A stretch of 36,926 bases of DNA from Vairimorpha apis BRL 01 (Eukaryota > Microsporidia > Nosematidae), in the NCBI GenBank assembly GCA_000447185.1, contig KE647334.1, forward strand, positions 12,435-49,360, given 5' to 3'. Shown here one piece after another: positions 1 to 10,569 of this stretch. The notes under the pieces were generated by a model that worked only from the letters and a program-made list of their open reading frames with translations, had not been told where the DNA came from and ran no database searches. The translations under genes were made by a program, and so were the position numbers. Position 1 is the stretch's first letter. Every line of letters starts with the position of its first letter.

Positions 1-1
1 T

Positions 2-510
2 TCTAATAAAGAAGTAACTGAGCATAGTTCACTTATGGAAAGTTTTAAAATTGGAATACCAAAACGAAGAAAAGTTGAAGATGACATAATTGAATATGAA
101 AGTGCTTTTTATAGAAATAATATTTGCAATATAAAAACATTATTGAAAATTCGAAAAAATTTAACTTTAATTGTAATTTAGAATTTAAAAATATTTTTAG
201 CGATAAATTTAATTTTGTAAATGAACCTGAAGTAATGAGAGATCAAACGACAATAGATCATTATAATGAAATTTCAATAGATGATGGTTTTTCTTGTCCA
301 AGTTTGCCTATATCTGATGTATGTGATGAAAGTAAAATGAAAGTTGAAGATTTACCTTCAAGTTTTGTTTTTGAAGAATATGTAAAAGATTTTGGACGAA
401 ATGAACAAGCAGAATGCTTTTATAGTTTGCTTAATTTAGCTTCACAGCAATTAATTGATGTAAAACAAGAATCTCCAATTTCTCCCATTTATTGTAATCT
501 TATTTCTTAA
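2..510 (+). CDS. RAD21: Cohesin kleisin subunit (RAD21/SCC1 or REC8), C-terminal part, frame broken
   Basis: This is the 3' end of a kleisin gene; the 5' part lies outside the window. Kleisins close the SMC1-SMC3 ring that holds sister chromatids together. The recognisable part is the C-terminal winged helix that binds the SMC1 head: its last 35 residues contain AECFYSLLNLASQQLIDVKQ, close to the family pattern of a CFY-LL segment followed by I-V-Q. The gene is read in two frames: positions 2-182 (a charged stretch with IPKRRKVEDD) and then from about 121 to the stop at 510. A one-base deficit in the A5 run at 133-137 or the A6 run at 154-159 would join them. Mitotic RAD21 and meiotic REC8 cannot be told apart from this piece. 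The domain call is firm; the exact junction is not. Confidence 0.8.
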
Positions 511-1238
511 GTGTTTAATGTTAAAAAAGTCTATTGTTTGAAATTATAATATGAATTATTTTTATTAAAATATTTAAAATATTTTTTGATATACTTTAAA
601 TTAAATCAACACCACTTTAAATATTAAAAATTTTTTCTTAAATTTACAAATTTTCAATAAAAATTTTATATATGCTTATTTTTAATTTAAATGATGATCA
701 AAATTAAAAGGCAATACAATAAACTAATATTAATTTTATATTTTTAAATAAGAATCTAAATTTTTTGAGATATAAATAAATAAAAATAACATACTCAAGA
801 TTTATTTGAGCACAATAATTTAAGTTTGTTTGAGTTATATATTGTTTATAATAAACAGGTTTAGAAAAAATTAACACACCAATTTTACAAAAAAATAACA
901 GAATATTTCTTGTTTTTTTACTTATGCATTTTATCAAAAAATTATTTTTTGAAATTTAATATGATATAATTTTTATATACATATCTTAAATTAGAATAAT
1001 TGACTTTCAATAATTATATATTATCATTATAAAAAATAATTCAAATTTTTAAAAATTGTTGGATTTAAATATATTTTTGAAAATAATATATTATAATAGT
1101 AATATTTTTAATAGATAAAATACATGACTTAAGATATTTAAGTTAATTAAAAAGTAAAAATCATATTTAAATTTCCTTTTTATTATTGAAATTTTACGCA
1201 AAATATATACCTAAATCTTTTTACAAAAATAAATGAAT
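511..1238. other. Intergenic, no gene seen
   Basis: This A+T-rich stretch separates the convergent ends of the kleisin and SAC3 genes. An open frame on the minus strand (704-937) is low-complexity, resembles no family and has no CCC signal, so I do not call it. Confidence 0.6.
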
Positions 1239-3049
1239 TTAGTATAATTTACTATTTTCCTCATAAAATACATCAATGTTATCTATTCGTTCTCTTTTGT
1301 CAATTTTGCTTATATAATCTTGTAAATTTTTAGAGTTACGATTATTTTTTATTAAATTCGTAACTATAGTGATCTGTTTAAGTCGACTTTTGTTATCTAA
1401 TAAATTATTTAATTTGTTTTTTACAACCCTATTACAATTATTTATTAAGTTTCCAATATCTTCTATTTTTTTATTTAGGTTTTGCGGTGTATCTATAATA
1501 CTATTTAACATTTTATATTTATTTTGAGTATCTTGTAAATAAGATTTGCCAACCGAAAATACTGATACACGATATTTTAGTAATAAATTTACACTTATTT
1601 CTTTAAATTTGAGAAATTCGGGATTGTATTTAGAAAGATTTGATTTTTTTACGTTATTAATGAATATGGCTGAAAAAATTGAATCATCAACAATAACAGC
1701 AAGCGATTTTGTATCTAAATTAGATATTTCTTTTTTATAAATATGTTTATTTAATATTTTTTTATATATAAATCTAAAATACAATAACAAATCTTTCGAG
1801 ATAAATTTTTTTTCTTTTCAAAAATTATAATTTTTTTATGCAAATCAGATAAAAAAATGGTAGATATAGCTTTGCAATAAATTTTCAAAATGACATTATA
1901 TATGTCTTTTAATGTTTCTGATTCAGAAGAAAATATTGCAAATTTAATTTTTTTAGGCTTTTCTAAATTTATAATCTCTGATTTCTTGGAACTGAAAAAT
2001 GGCTGTATTTTTCTCCTTATAAATAAATCTCTAATTATTTTAAAAATCTTATAATCAATATCACCAAAATAAATCATTATAGATGGATGAGTTAAATAAA
2101 TTAGTTCTTTTCTTGTTTTTATCAAAATATTTTCATTCTCAAATAAATCTTTATTCTTAAAATCAATTTTATTATCATTAAATTTTAAGTTAATTTTTTC
2201 ACATAAACTTTTCAATTCACATTCATTTGTCCATAATATTTTATTGAAAAAATTTTCTTCTATTTTTTCTACAAAACATTTTGCATAAATTTCCATCCCA
2301 CGTAATCTAACCTTATCAAAATAACTATGAATTATGCAATAACTAAAAAAATCCATTTTTCTAGCTAACCTAAAAAATTCTGAAATATTATTTTGTTTAT
2401 AACATCTCTTGATATAAAAACATTCTTTAATTTTTAATTCATTTGAATATTTTTCTAAAAATAAAAATTTTTCATCAAAAGTCATTAAAATATAATATGA
2501 TATAAATTCTACTTCATTTTGAGACATAAGTACACTATTTCGCTTTAAGTATAAATCATATAATGTACTTAAAATTTTTTTACATTGTTCTAAATTTAAA
2601 TGTGATTCAAATTCTTTTACATCGTATAAAGCCAAATTGTACAAAATATGAAATCTACATATTTTTTCTAATATACTAATGGTTGTATCACATTCAAGTT
2701 CTTGTATAGATATATCTAATCTTATGGCTCGGGTTCTATTTTCAACAAATTTATATAAATCTAATGAAAAATCATTAAAACAAAAACTTAAGATATGATT
2801 TAATGTTTTTTCTAATACGTTTATTGGTCTAACATCTTCAGGAAATGCTTTTGTTCGACCAGCAGAAGATCTATAATATTTTTTAACTAAAACATCTTTT
2901 TCGTACTTATTTATATCACCTCGAATTGTTCTTTCTATGTACTCAAAATATGGACAATATTCTTGACATGTGCCTCGAATTGTTCCTTGACATTCTGGTT
3001 TAAGATCTCTTTTAGAAGATAATTCTTTATATATGTGGTCTAAATTCAT
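1239..3049 (-). CDS. SAC3: SAC3/GANP-family mRNA export protein (TREX-2 scaffold), one apparent frameshift
   Basis: SAC3 is the scaffold of the TREX-2 complex, which couples transcription to mRNA export at the nuclear pore. The SAC3/GANP domain begins near the N-terminus: GTIRGTCQEYCPYFEYIER (about residues 22-40), then RSSAGRTKAFPEDVRPINVL (about 61-80), both hallmark blocks, followed by a long helical domain. The main frame stops at 1751. A second frame, overlapping it and running to 1239, continues with coding-like sequence (NLDTKSLAVIVDDSIFSAIF). One more base in the T7 run at 1757-1763 (A7 in the gene) joins them into about 603 residues. The start at 3049 is supported by a CCCC signal three bases upstream. 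It is transcribed away from RPL13A. Family assignment is firm; that the second frame belongs to the same protein is an inference. Confidence 0.88.
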
Positions 3050-3052
3050 TAT

Positions 3053-3056
3053 GGGG
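3053..3056 (-). promoter_or_regulatory. CCCC start-associated signal of SAC3
   Basis: CCCC on the minus strand, three bases before the ATG at 3049. This kind of C-rich signal just upstream of start codons is known in microsporidia; here it supports the chosen start. Confidence 0.65.
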
Positions 3057-3488
3057 TTTAAAAAGATTGTACTAGAAAATTTTAGTTTTATGTAAATAAA
3101 ATATTATTTATATAAGGAAAAGTATTTTTTTACATTTTATAATATAATAATTATATTAAATTTAAAGTAAAGTTAATATTTTTTTTGTATTTTGATCTAT
3201 CTTAAAATTTATTATTATTTTTTGTATTAATATTAAATGATCAGATAAAAATTATTTTATATTTTGGCTATTATTAACAAATTTTTAAAGTAACTCTATT
3301 TTTCTAAAAAAATGTTTTCTTAATTAAATTTTAAAATATTATATTAATAATAAAATTCAACACATATGATTAAAAAAAATTTTAATAATTATAAATTTTA
3401 TAAAATTTATTCATCTACTATTATTAACATAAAATTTTGTATGTTAATGATTTTTTTATTCAAATTTTATTATTTTAAAATTTATATA

Positions 3489-3492
3489 CCCC
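3489..3492 (+). promoter_or_regulatory. CCCC start-associated signal of RPL13A
   Basis: CCCC lies directly against the ATG at 3493, the shortest spacing in the window. Confidence 0.65.
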
Positions 3493-4086
3493 ATGCAGAA
3501 ACATTTAATTGTAGACGCAAGTGAACATGTAGCTGGAAAATTAGCTTCAAAAATTGCTAAACTTCTTCTTGAGGGAAATAAAATTACTATTTTATGTTCA
3601 GAACGTGCCATCTTAACAGGACCTCTTGAAAGATCAATTGATAAGTTTAAATCTTTTATGAATAAAAGATGTAGAGTAAATCCTAGAAGAGGCCCATTTC
3701 ATCACGTTCTTCCTTCCATGAGATTTACTAGAATTATTAGAGGAATGATTCCTTATAAACAATATAAAGGTAAAGAAGCTATGAAAAATTTAATCGTACA
3801 TGAAGGTATTCCAGCTGAATTTGAAAATAGTGAAAGAGTAAAATTTCCTAGCTGTTTATTAAAATATTGTAATAAACCTGGAAGAAAATACTCTACTTTA
3901 GGAGATTTGTTAGTTAAATTTGGATGGAAACATTCAAAAATAGTTAAAGAAATTACAGATAATATTATTGAAAAAGAAAAAACTAATAAGGATGAAGTTA
4001 TTAGTAAAGATGAAGAAATAAAAAAATATATGGAAAGTAATGAGTTTCAAGCAGAGTTAGAGAAAAGATTACTAATGATTAAATAA
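3493..4086 (+). CDS. RPL13A: 60S ribosomal protein uL13 (RPL13A; yeast Rpl16)
   Basis: A structural protein of the large ribosomal subunit, 197 residues, about the usual eukaryotic length. The uL13 fold is clear: N-terminal [18 protein letters not shown] (residues 6-23), [15 protein letters not shown] (about 57-71) and [18 protein letters not shown] (about 80-97). The eukaryote-specific C-terminal extension is charged and helical. The start is set by the adjoining CCCC. The frame is intact and includes an A7 run that reads correctly, so not every A-run in the window is affected by the frame problem seen elsewhere. In some microsporidia ribosomal protein genes carry short 5' introns; none is visible here. 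Confidence 0.96.
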   Translation: MQKHLIVDASEHVAGKLASKIAKLLLEGNKITILCSERAILTGPLERSIDKFKSFMNKRCRVNPRRGPFHHVLPSMRFTRIIRGMIPYKQYKGKEAMKNLIVHEGIPAEFENSERVKFPSCLLKYCNKPGRKYSTLGDLLVKFGWKHSKIVKEITDNIIEKEKTNKDEVISKDEEIKKYMESNEFQAELEKRLLMIK

Positions 4087-4488
4087 ATTATTATTTTTTA
4101 TTAAATTTTTTAAAGTTTAAAAAATGTAAATATTTGGATTAAAAAATTTTTTAATAAATTTTGATATTATTTTGAATTAATTTCTTGCATAAATTAAAAT
4201 TTAAGCCATTTTAAAAAAACAATTACATAATATTATAGATATATTTTTTGTTTTACAAATAATACTATTTTTGACATAAAAAATTTAGAAATAAAAATTT
4301 AATAAATATAATTTTATTTTAAAATAGAAATTATTATATTTTTTTGTTTTATTTATTAATTTTAATAATTAAGTAAATATCTTAAAAATATCATTTGAAT
4401 TAACCTTATTTTATTATTTTTTATAGTCAAATAACATTAAAAAAACATAAAATATATTTTTAAATGATTCGTACAACACCCCTTTTTG
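4087..4488. other. Intergenic, no gene seen
   Basis: About 400 bases of A+T-rich sequence between RPL13A and the acyltransferase. Only the CCCC signal at its end stands out. Confidence 0.55.
4479..4482 (+). promoter_or_regulatory. CCCC start-associated signal of the acyltransferase
   Basis: CCCC six bases before the ATG at 4489; it favours this ATG over other in-frame possibilities. Confidence 0.6.
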
Positions 4489-5333
4489 ATGACTATAATA
4501 AGAAGTTACTTAATCGTGTTTCAAAAATTGACATACTTTTTTCTTTTGATTCTTGTATCTATATGTATTTTTGTTTATATACCAATAGGTTATTTAATAA
4601 GATTGTTTAATCTTAGATTTTCAATACAGATATCAACTTTTTTTATTTATATTTTTTGGGAAATAAATGATAAAATTTTTAAACTAACCTTTAAAATAGA
4701 ATGTAAAAATTTACTTAAAAATAATACAAACTATTTTGTTATTTCAAATCATACAAGTGCTTCTGATTTTATGGTTGTTAATTATTTATTTAATAAAAGA
4801 CAAACAATGAAAAATAATAAATATTTATTAAAGTCAGAATTAAAATGTATAATAGGCTTTTACCAATTAATGAAATTAGTAGGAGCTATTCCAGTAAGTA
4901 GAAATTATGCACAAGATGAGAAAAAAATAAAAAAGAATATTATGGAGCTCACTAAATATAAAATACCAGCAAATATAATATTATATCCTGAAGGATCGAG
5001 ATACAATGAAGAGACTTTAAAAAAAGTCATAATTATATAAAAAGTAAAAATTTGCAAATGTTGGATTATGTATTATATCCAAGATTTAGAGGTTTTGAAT
5101 TAATTTGTGATTGCTTAATAGATTCTGACATTAAATATGTTGTAGATTTGACTATTGTACATTTGAATAAAGTTCCTGCATTTTGGGAAATATTATTTAC
5201 GAATTTTACTGGAATGATAAAAATTGATATGGAAATTATTGATGTTAGTGAAATTAAAAATTATAGAGAATGGTTATTAGAAAGATTTGTTCGTAAAAAC
5301 ATTTTGATATCTAAAGTTAAAAATAATATATAA
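4489..5333 (+). CDS. 1-acyl-glycerol-3-phosphate acyltransferase family (PlsC/LPLAT), one apparent frameshift
   Basis: A membrane acyltransferase that adds a second acyl chain to lysophosphatidate or a related lysolipid in phospholipid synthesis, presumably in the ER. A hydrophobic N-terminal segment (about residues 8-40) is followed by the four family blocks: NHTSASD (NHx4D catalytic motif, about 87-93), VGAIPVSRN (about 131-139), LYPEGSRYNEE (EGTR-type block, about 165-175), and VLYPRFRGFE in the downstream frame. The first frame stops at 5040 and the fourth block lies in another frame ending at 5333. One more A in the A7 run at 5019-5025 joins them into about 281 residues, with the blocks in the right order and spacing. 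Substrate is not determined by sequence; AGPAT3-5/LCLAT-like members are the closest by the YPRxxGF block. Confidence 0.88.
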
Positions 5334-7009
5334 ATTTTGTTTTTCATAATAAATAATTTAAATTTTAAATTTTATGTTATATGTTATTATAGCTGAAATT
5401 TATTTAAAATTGAAAAATATGTTAAATTAAAAAAATTTAAACGATGTAATTTGAGTGTTTAGTAATACGAATTTTAAAATTTTTAAAATAATAAATCGTG
5501 AGATAAAATAAACCTAAAACAAAAGTAATGCGACAAAAAACAAAATATCTGAATAAAAGTGAGTAATGAAATATAAATTAACAAATTTGTGTAATAATTT
5601 ATAAATTTAAAGCAAATATTATTTTAATTAAATTTTCGAATACATAAAAATTTAATTTTTATTTTACATTATATTATAAATTATAGATAACTTAAAAAAA
5701 TTTAATTAATTTATAAATTTAGCATTGATTTTTAATGTTTTTAAAAACAATTTTCTATTTAAAAGAAACAAATAAAATTAATATTATAAAATATTTGCTT
5801 TTTAGTTAATCATGTATTTTATTTAAAATTATATCAACTCTTTTTTTAAATGTTGATTTATGTATATTTATATTAAAAAATAATTTTTGTTTATTAGAAG
5901 AATTTAAATATATTTTAATAAAAAAATTAAATTTTATAAAATATTATTTTTATTTTAAATTGTTATTGTCTTATTCTAAAATAATCTGTTTTTTATTTAT
6001 TATTTTCTTTAGGAAAAAAATCATTTCTTTTTTGTAAGTATTCATTTATAGTCATTATTTTAGAATAAATGTTGCAAGTCAAAGATTTATTAAAAATATA
6101 AAATTTTTTATAAAATAAATTTTTTAAATAAAAAATATAAAAATTTATTGTCTATTGAATGATAATAAACATACATAAGTTATATTCTTATAATAATTAT
6201 CTAATTACAATTATAAATATTTTTAATTTTTTAAAAAGTTTATTAAATTTTTTTTGTTTTAATTTTGTATTTGAAAGAAAAATATTGCATAAAATTTTAT
6301 TTATTTAAAAATTTAATAATTTTAAATATATTTTATTTATAATTTAATTTTTTATACTAGAAACAGCTTAAACCATATTATAGTTTGCTGATCTGCCTCT
6401 TCGAATTAGAAAATCTAATTTCTCTTCTGTACTTAATTTAAATGCTCTTAAAATTTTCATATAAATTATAGAATTAATATAGGCTTTAATTATGTCGATA
6501 ATGCAATTTTTTTATATGTTGAGTGCTATATGTTTACTATCCATCCAATGTTATACAAATTGTATATTTAAAAAAATATTTTTGAAATTTATTAAGATTG
6601 TATGCTGATAAAAATGTTAAAATGGTTATTTTTGTAATATCATAAACATTATATTTTTTATAAATTATGATAAATATTTATATATTCTTTAAATATATAA
6701 ACGCGTTATTATTACAATTTTTTAAAAAATTATAATAATGTTATAAATCTTAAATTATAATTTAATGATTATAAATCGATATGATTTTTAATTTTAAAAT
6801 AAATTTGCTGTAATTAATCAGTTTTGGATTGTTTTATTTTTATATAATATTTATAAAGTTTAATTTATAATTAAATCAGTATAATTTATTTATTTATTTT
6901 TTATGTGAAACTAAATTTACATGAGCAAATATTATCAGTTATAATCATTTTTTAAAAAAAAATGGATCAAAAGTACTATTTTAATTTTAAACCCTTCTTT
7001 GTTGTATCA
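5334..7009. other. Intergenic, mostly featureless, with one dispersed-repeat copy
   Basis: A+T-rich sequence with no supported gene. The only stretch of different composition is at about 6355-6560, annotated separately as a degenerate dispersed repeat. Confidence 0.5.
6355..6560 (-). repeat. Degenerate dispersed element, copy A
   Basis: Copy A of a three-member family (others near 21297-21480 and 30000-30300). The best-conserved core on the plus strand is GCTGATCTGCCTCTTCGAAT at about 6388-6407. On the minus strand it can be read as FLIRRGRSANYNMV followed by a stop, and the other copies give related peptides (RRCKLANYCF and LRGRSVNYCL). Conservation of the peptide sense suggests a decayed mobile-element gene, but I cannot name a transposase family. 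Confidence 0.5.
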
Positions 7010-7872
7010 ATGACTAAAAAAGTAAATAATGAAAATAAAAACAATGTTAACATTAAATCGAGTAAAAATGATATGAAGTGTTCAAATTTAAATAGTTCTA
7101 CATCAAAACCAAACTGTAAATTATCAAATATAAAACGAAATTTAAAACGAAAAAATGTTGATATTATTAATAGTGACGTAAATTTTGATAAAAATAAAAA
7201 CTTAAAGAAAATAAAATACGACACTGCAAAAGATACATATAAAAACGAAAAATTAAAAATGAATATTTAAATAAAGAAAATATGACTATAAATAATGAAA
7301 GAAAAATTAAGAATAATAAAAAGACTCTTAAAAATAATTTAAAAGAAAGTGATTGTAATGGATTACAAAAAAAGTTTCAATATATTATTAATAATTTAAG
7401 TTACAAAGAAACAGAAGAATCTTTAAAAAAATACTTTTCTACCTTTTGGGCGTATTGAAAAAATTTCTTTACAAAAAAACAAAAAAATATTTTTGTTGGT
7501 AAAGCAGTTATAACAATTAATAAACATTTAAAAATAGATAATGATTTTATATTGAATGGTAAAATTTTACGTGTTGAAAGAATAAAAGATCAAATGGTTA
7601 ATGACAAGAGAATTTTTGTGTCACATATAAATAAAAATTTAAGTATTTTGGATATTAGGAATATGTTAAAAGAAAATGAAATTAAACCTAGTGATATACG
7701 TATTAGATATGATTCTATAACTAAGAAAAACAATGGATTTTGTCATTTAACTTATAATAACAGATTAGAAGCAAAAAAATTTGAAAGTAAATGGAAATAT
7801 ATAAAAGAAAAATTAGGATTTGATTCTAATTATGAATATGCATACGAGAAACCAGAAAAATTTTATAAATAA
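7010..7872 (+). CDS. Two-RRM RNA-binding protein, possibly Nop12/RBM34-like; several apparent indels
   Basis: Probably a nucleolar RNA-binding protein. A basic, Asn/Lys-rich N-terminal region is followed by RRM1, starting at YIINNLSYKETEESLKKYF (7381 onward), with RNP1-like FVGKAVITI and ending NGKILRVERI. RRM2 follows almost directly: KRIFVSHINKNLSILDIRNM and NGFCHLTYNN. The close RRM1-RRM2 spacing with RVERIKDQMVNDKRIFV resembles Nop12/RBM34. The reading frame changes three times: a base short between 7243 and 7267, an extra T in the T4 run 7444-7447 (FGRIEK is restored without it), and a base short in one of the A7 runs at 7473-7479 or 7481-7487. Net length about 287 residues. The start at 7010 is preferred over the ATG at 6962 because a CCC lies 15 bases upstream, though that spacing is longer than elsewhere. 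It ends 20 bases from the oppositely oriented secreted-protein gene. Confidence 0.65.
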
Positions 7873-7892
7873 AAGTATTTTTTTTTATATAT

Positions 7893-9101
7893 TTAATAGA
7901 TATTTTCTGATGATTCTATAGTATCCCAACATATTGTATTTATACCTCCCATTTGTGATCCGCATTGTTCGTTACTACCTTTAAGAATAATTATAATATT
8001 ATTTCCGATTTGATAAATTATATTTTCAAGCTCCATTAATAATCTTCTTGCACTTTGATCTATTATTCTTCTAATTAATTTACATTCTTCATCTGTTAAA
8101 TCACAGAAATGTCTCGTTAATTTACAAATAAATTCTTCAATTGCTTTTGTAAGTTCTGTTAAAATTAAATTTTTATTTTCAATTATCGCTTTTCTTATTG
8201 CATTTAATTCAATTAAATTAGCTCTTCTAAAGAGATTTGTTAATATTGTTAATAGATCAGCAAATGATGTAGCAACTAAAGCTTGCACATCTGCTAATTC
8301 AACTGTTATCGGTGTTGTAGTTACGTCTGCACCTAATGCTGTCAAATTAGTATCAAGTGTTCTATTAGATAATGTTAAAGTTGACAATATTGTTTCTAAT
8401 ACTTCTTCATTTGTTTGTGTAATCACTGCTTCTATTTCTCTTAAAATATTTTTATTATATCTTATAACTATATCTAGAATTCGTTGCTCAAATCGTGAAA
8501 GATCACTAAATAATTTTTCTTGTGCACTTTTAATAAGTAATATCAAACCATCTTGAAGTTGACTTTTGAGGTCATCAGCAAAGAATTTTGACAATTTATT
8601 TACTTCACATATACCTTGATATAATACTTGTTGTATGAGTTTTATTTCATGATCAATAGATCTTTTTACAATACAATGTTCTTTTTTATGTTTATGTTTT
8701 TTCTTAGATTTAGGTTTGCATACAGGTTTGCACTCAGGTATACATCTTGAATGATGGTTAGGTTTACATATAGGAGGACATTCGGGTATACATATAGGAG
8801 GACAATAAGGTTTACATATAGGAGGACATTCAGGTATACATCTTGTGCGATGATAAGGCTTGTATATAGGTGGGCATATTGGAGGACATTCTGGCAGACA
8901 TGCTGGAGGACAAAGAGATGGATATTCATTTTCATAATAAGATATTTCTTCATAATCTTCGTAGTTAGGTATTGAATTTGAACGTATTAAATTATTTTGA
9001 TATTCAGGATTTTCATAATAATTCCATGAAAAATCTTCTTGACTTTCATAAGATGAAAAAATTAAATTTAACATCATTAATAAAGTTATTAATTTGCTCA
9101 T
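7893..9101 (-). CDS. Secreted Cys/Pro tetrapeptide-repeat protein, candidate spore-wall or polar-tube component
   Basis: I do not recognise a named family. The protein has 402 residues. Residues 1-17 form a signal peptide (MSKLITLLMMLNLIFSS). An acidic, Tyr/Asn-rich stretch (18-62) follows, then residues 64-131 form a tetrapeptide array (CPPI, CIPE, CKPx types) in which 14 cysteines all sit on a strict four-residue register. Next is a basic His/Lys stretch (KSKKKHKHKK, about 131-140), a KR site near 146-147, and a long helical region (about 150-370) with regularly spaced Leu/Ile, suggesting a coiled coil or helical bundle. Four further cysteines are near the C-terminus. The base composition is richer in G+C than its surroundings. 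A secreted, disulphide-rich repeat protein is what one expects of spore-wall or polar-tube material, but that is inference. It lacks the CCC signal seen at most other starts, as does PDHB. Confidence 0.75.
   Translation of the reverse strand: MSKLITLLMMLNLIFSSYESQEDFSWNYYENPEYQNNLIRSNSIPNYEDYEEISYYENEYPSLCPPACLPECPPICPPIYKPYHRTRCIPECPPICKPYCPPICIPECPPICKPNHHSRCIPECKPVCKPKSKKKHKHKKEHCIVKRSIDHEIKLIQQVLYQGICEVNKLSKFFADDLKSQLQDGLILLIKSAQEKLFSDLSRFEQRILDIVIRYNKNILREIEAVITQTNEEVLETILSTLTLSNRTLDTNLTALGADVTTTPITVELADVQALVATSFADLLTILTNLFRRANLIELNAIRKAIIENKNLILTELTKAIEEFICKLTRHFCDLTDEECKLIRRIIDQSARRLLMELENIIYQIGNNIIIILKGSNEQCGSQMGGINTICWDTIESSENIY
8697..8912 (-). repeat. In-gene tandem array of 12-bp Cys-tetrapeptide units, with 48-bp higher-order repeat
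   Basis: The array encodes residues 64-135 of the secreted protein. The basic unit is four codons beginning with Cys (CPPI, CIPE, CKPx). From residue 88 there are three successive 16-residue (48-bp) blocks: CIPE-CPPI-CKPY-CPPI, CIPE-CPPI-CKPN-HHSR, CIPE-CKPV-CKPK-SKKK. The last decays into the basic stretch. The minus-strand complement shows the repeated string TATAGGAGGACA on the plus strand. Such arrays expand and contract easily, so copy number may vary between strains. Confidence 0.85.
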
Positions 9102-9876
9102 ATAATTAAAATTTTTTATTTTTTAAGTATTAGTAGAAATGTTCTTTTAATCTAAAAAAATATTTAAATTTAATAAGAAAAAGAATGCTCGAAATTTTTT
9201 TTCAAAAAAATATCTCTAAAATTAATATATAATATTTTTACAAAAGTTTTTGTATGATGTTTATATATTTTTTAGTTAATTTAAATTAGTACAGATAATT
9301 TTAAAAAGACTATTTAAACAAAGTTTTTTTAAATTTATATTTATTATATATAAATGTAAACATATTATATATATGAACATATTTTCAATAAAATTAGAAA
9401 TATTATATATAAATTATTTTATAAAAAAATTTAGTGTATTATTATTAAGATTTTTATTTTTACCTATTAAAAATATTATAATTAAAAAAAACAGATTTAA
9501 AAATCATTTTTTATATGTACATATATTAAAAAATTATTTTGTTTAATATTTTGTAATTCAATAAAAGTTTTAAAAAATTTGATTTAATCGGATTTTATTA
9601 AATGTTAATTATTAATATATAAAAGAAAATTTTTTTAATAAATATTATTAATATGATCTGTTAAAAATGATATTTAAGATTTTAGTTTCAAAATATAATT
9701 AAATAAATTTATTGTTTTTTTTTGATAAAGATTTAAAACATTATACCATTCAGATATATATTTATAACGCAATTTTTTTGAAAATTAATTTAATTTTTTA
9801 ATTTTAAATATTTAATATTTTTAATATATTTTATAAAAAGAAAATGTTTATAAAATATATAGCATATAAAAAAATT
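9102..9876. other. Intergenic, no gene seen
   Basis: A+T-rich sequence between two minus-strand genes. It should contain the promoter of the secreted-protein gene; no distinct signal was recognised. Confidence 0.5.
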
Positions 9877-10562
9877 TTATTTTCTATATTTTCTTGTTTT
9901 GATTTCTCTTAAATCTTGTTTATCAATGTGTAATGTACCTATTTCATCTTTAAATTCATTTTTTTTGATTTTTTTATTTTTTTACTAATTTCACCAAAAC
10001 TTTTTTTATATAATTCATCACTACAATAATATTTATCTACTAATTCTAATTCAAAATAAGGACCAATATCTTCAATTTCATCATTTGATAATATTCTACA
10101 ATATTTAAAAATGTATTTTGAATCAATACATGAAAAAATCCAACAATATTTTATATTTTTTAAACAAACTTTAGAACTTTTCATATTAAAAACATCAATT
10201 ATTAAATTGCAAATTCTATCATCGGCTATGTTTTGTATAAAAATATAATACTTCATGTTTAACTCAGCACTGACTACATTTTTAAAAGTTGATTTACTGT
10301 TTATAATTTTAAACTTTAATAAATCTAAAATTTCATCATTAAAAGATCTTCCAAAAGAAAAAAATCCATTTGTAATAGTAAGAAATAATTTGCATTCATT
10401 TTTTTTCAATAATTTCTGAATAAGTGAATATTGTTTCATAGGATCAGATAATTTTTCTCTTATAACTTGAATACAATCTGATCTTATTTTTGTCACAATA
10501 GATTGAATTTCTTTATTCTTTTTACTTGTAATAATTGATAATACATTTAAACGTTTAGACAT
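9877..10562 (-). CDS. RPF2: Ribosome biogenesis protein RPF2 (Brix domain), one apparent frameshift
   Basis: RPF2 works with RRS1 in the nucleolus to bring the 5S RNP into the pre-60S particle. The Brix domain spans most of the protein, with the family's closing element DIGPYFELELVDKYYCSDEL, equivalent to the GPSLDL block of RPF2 followed by a SDDLYK-type stretch. The first frame ends at 9939 in a poly-Lys stretch. Downstream, another frame encodes IGTLHIDKQDLREIKTRK, which matches the RPF2-specific C-terminal signature (GRIHxxKQDLxxxQTRK). One more base in the T8 run at 9959-9966 (A8 in the gene) joins them into about 228 residues. The C-terminal signature distinguishes RPF2 from BRX1, SSF1 and RPF1. 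The start at 10562 has CCCC three bases upstream. Confidence 0.87.
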
Positions 10563-10565
10563 TTT

Positions 10566-10569
10566 GGGG
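10566..10569 (-). promoter_or_regulatory. CCCC start-associated signal of RPF2
   Basis: CCCC on the minus strand three bases before the ATG at 10562, the same spacing as at SAC3. Confidence 0.65.

Larger units (their letters stand above)
3050..3492. other. Divergent intergenic region between SAC3 and RPL13A
   Basis: The two genes are transcribed away from each other, so both promoters must lie here. It is A+T-rich; apart from the CCCC signals at each end I see no distinct element. Confidence 0.5.

Noticed and set aside
704..937. Open frame of 77 codons on the minus strand
   Set aside because: Low-complexity Ile/Phe/Lys/Tyr composition as expected from A+T-rich DNA, no family resemblance, no CCC signal.
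6962..7009. Earlier ATG for the two-RRM gene
   Set aside because: It adds an atypical 16-residue stretch and has no CCC upstream; the ATG at 7010 follows a CCC. The choice is not certain.
8666..8975. Open frames on both strands across the Cys-repeat array
   Set aside because: Shadows of the repeat region of the secreted-protein gene; periodic composition keeps the other frames open.
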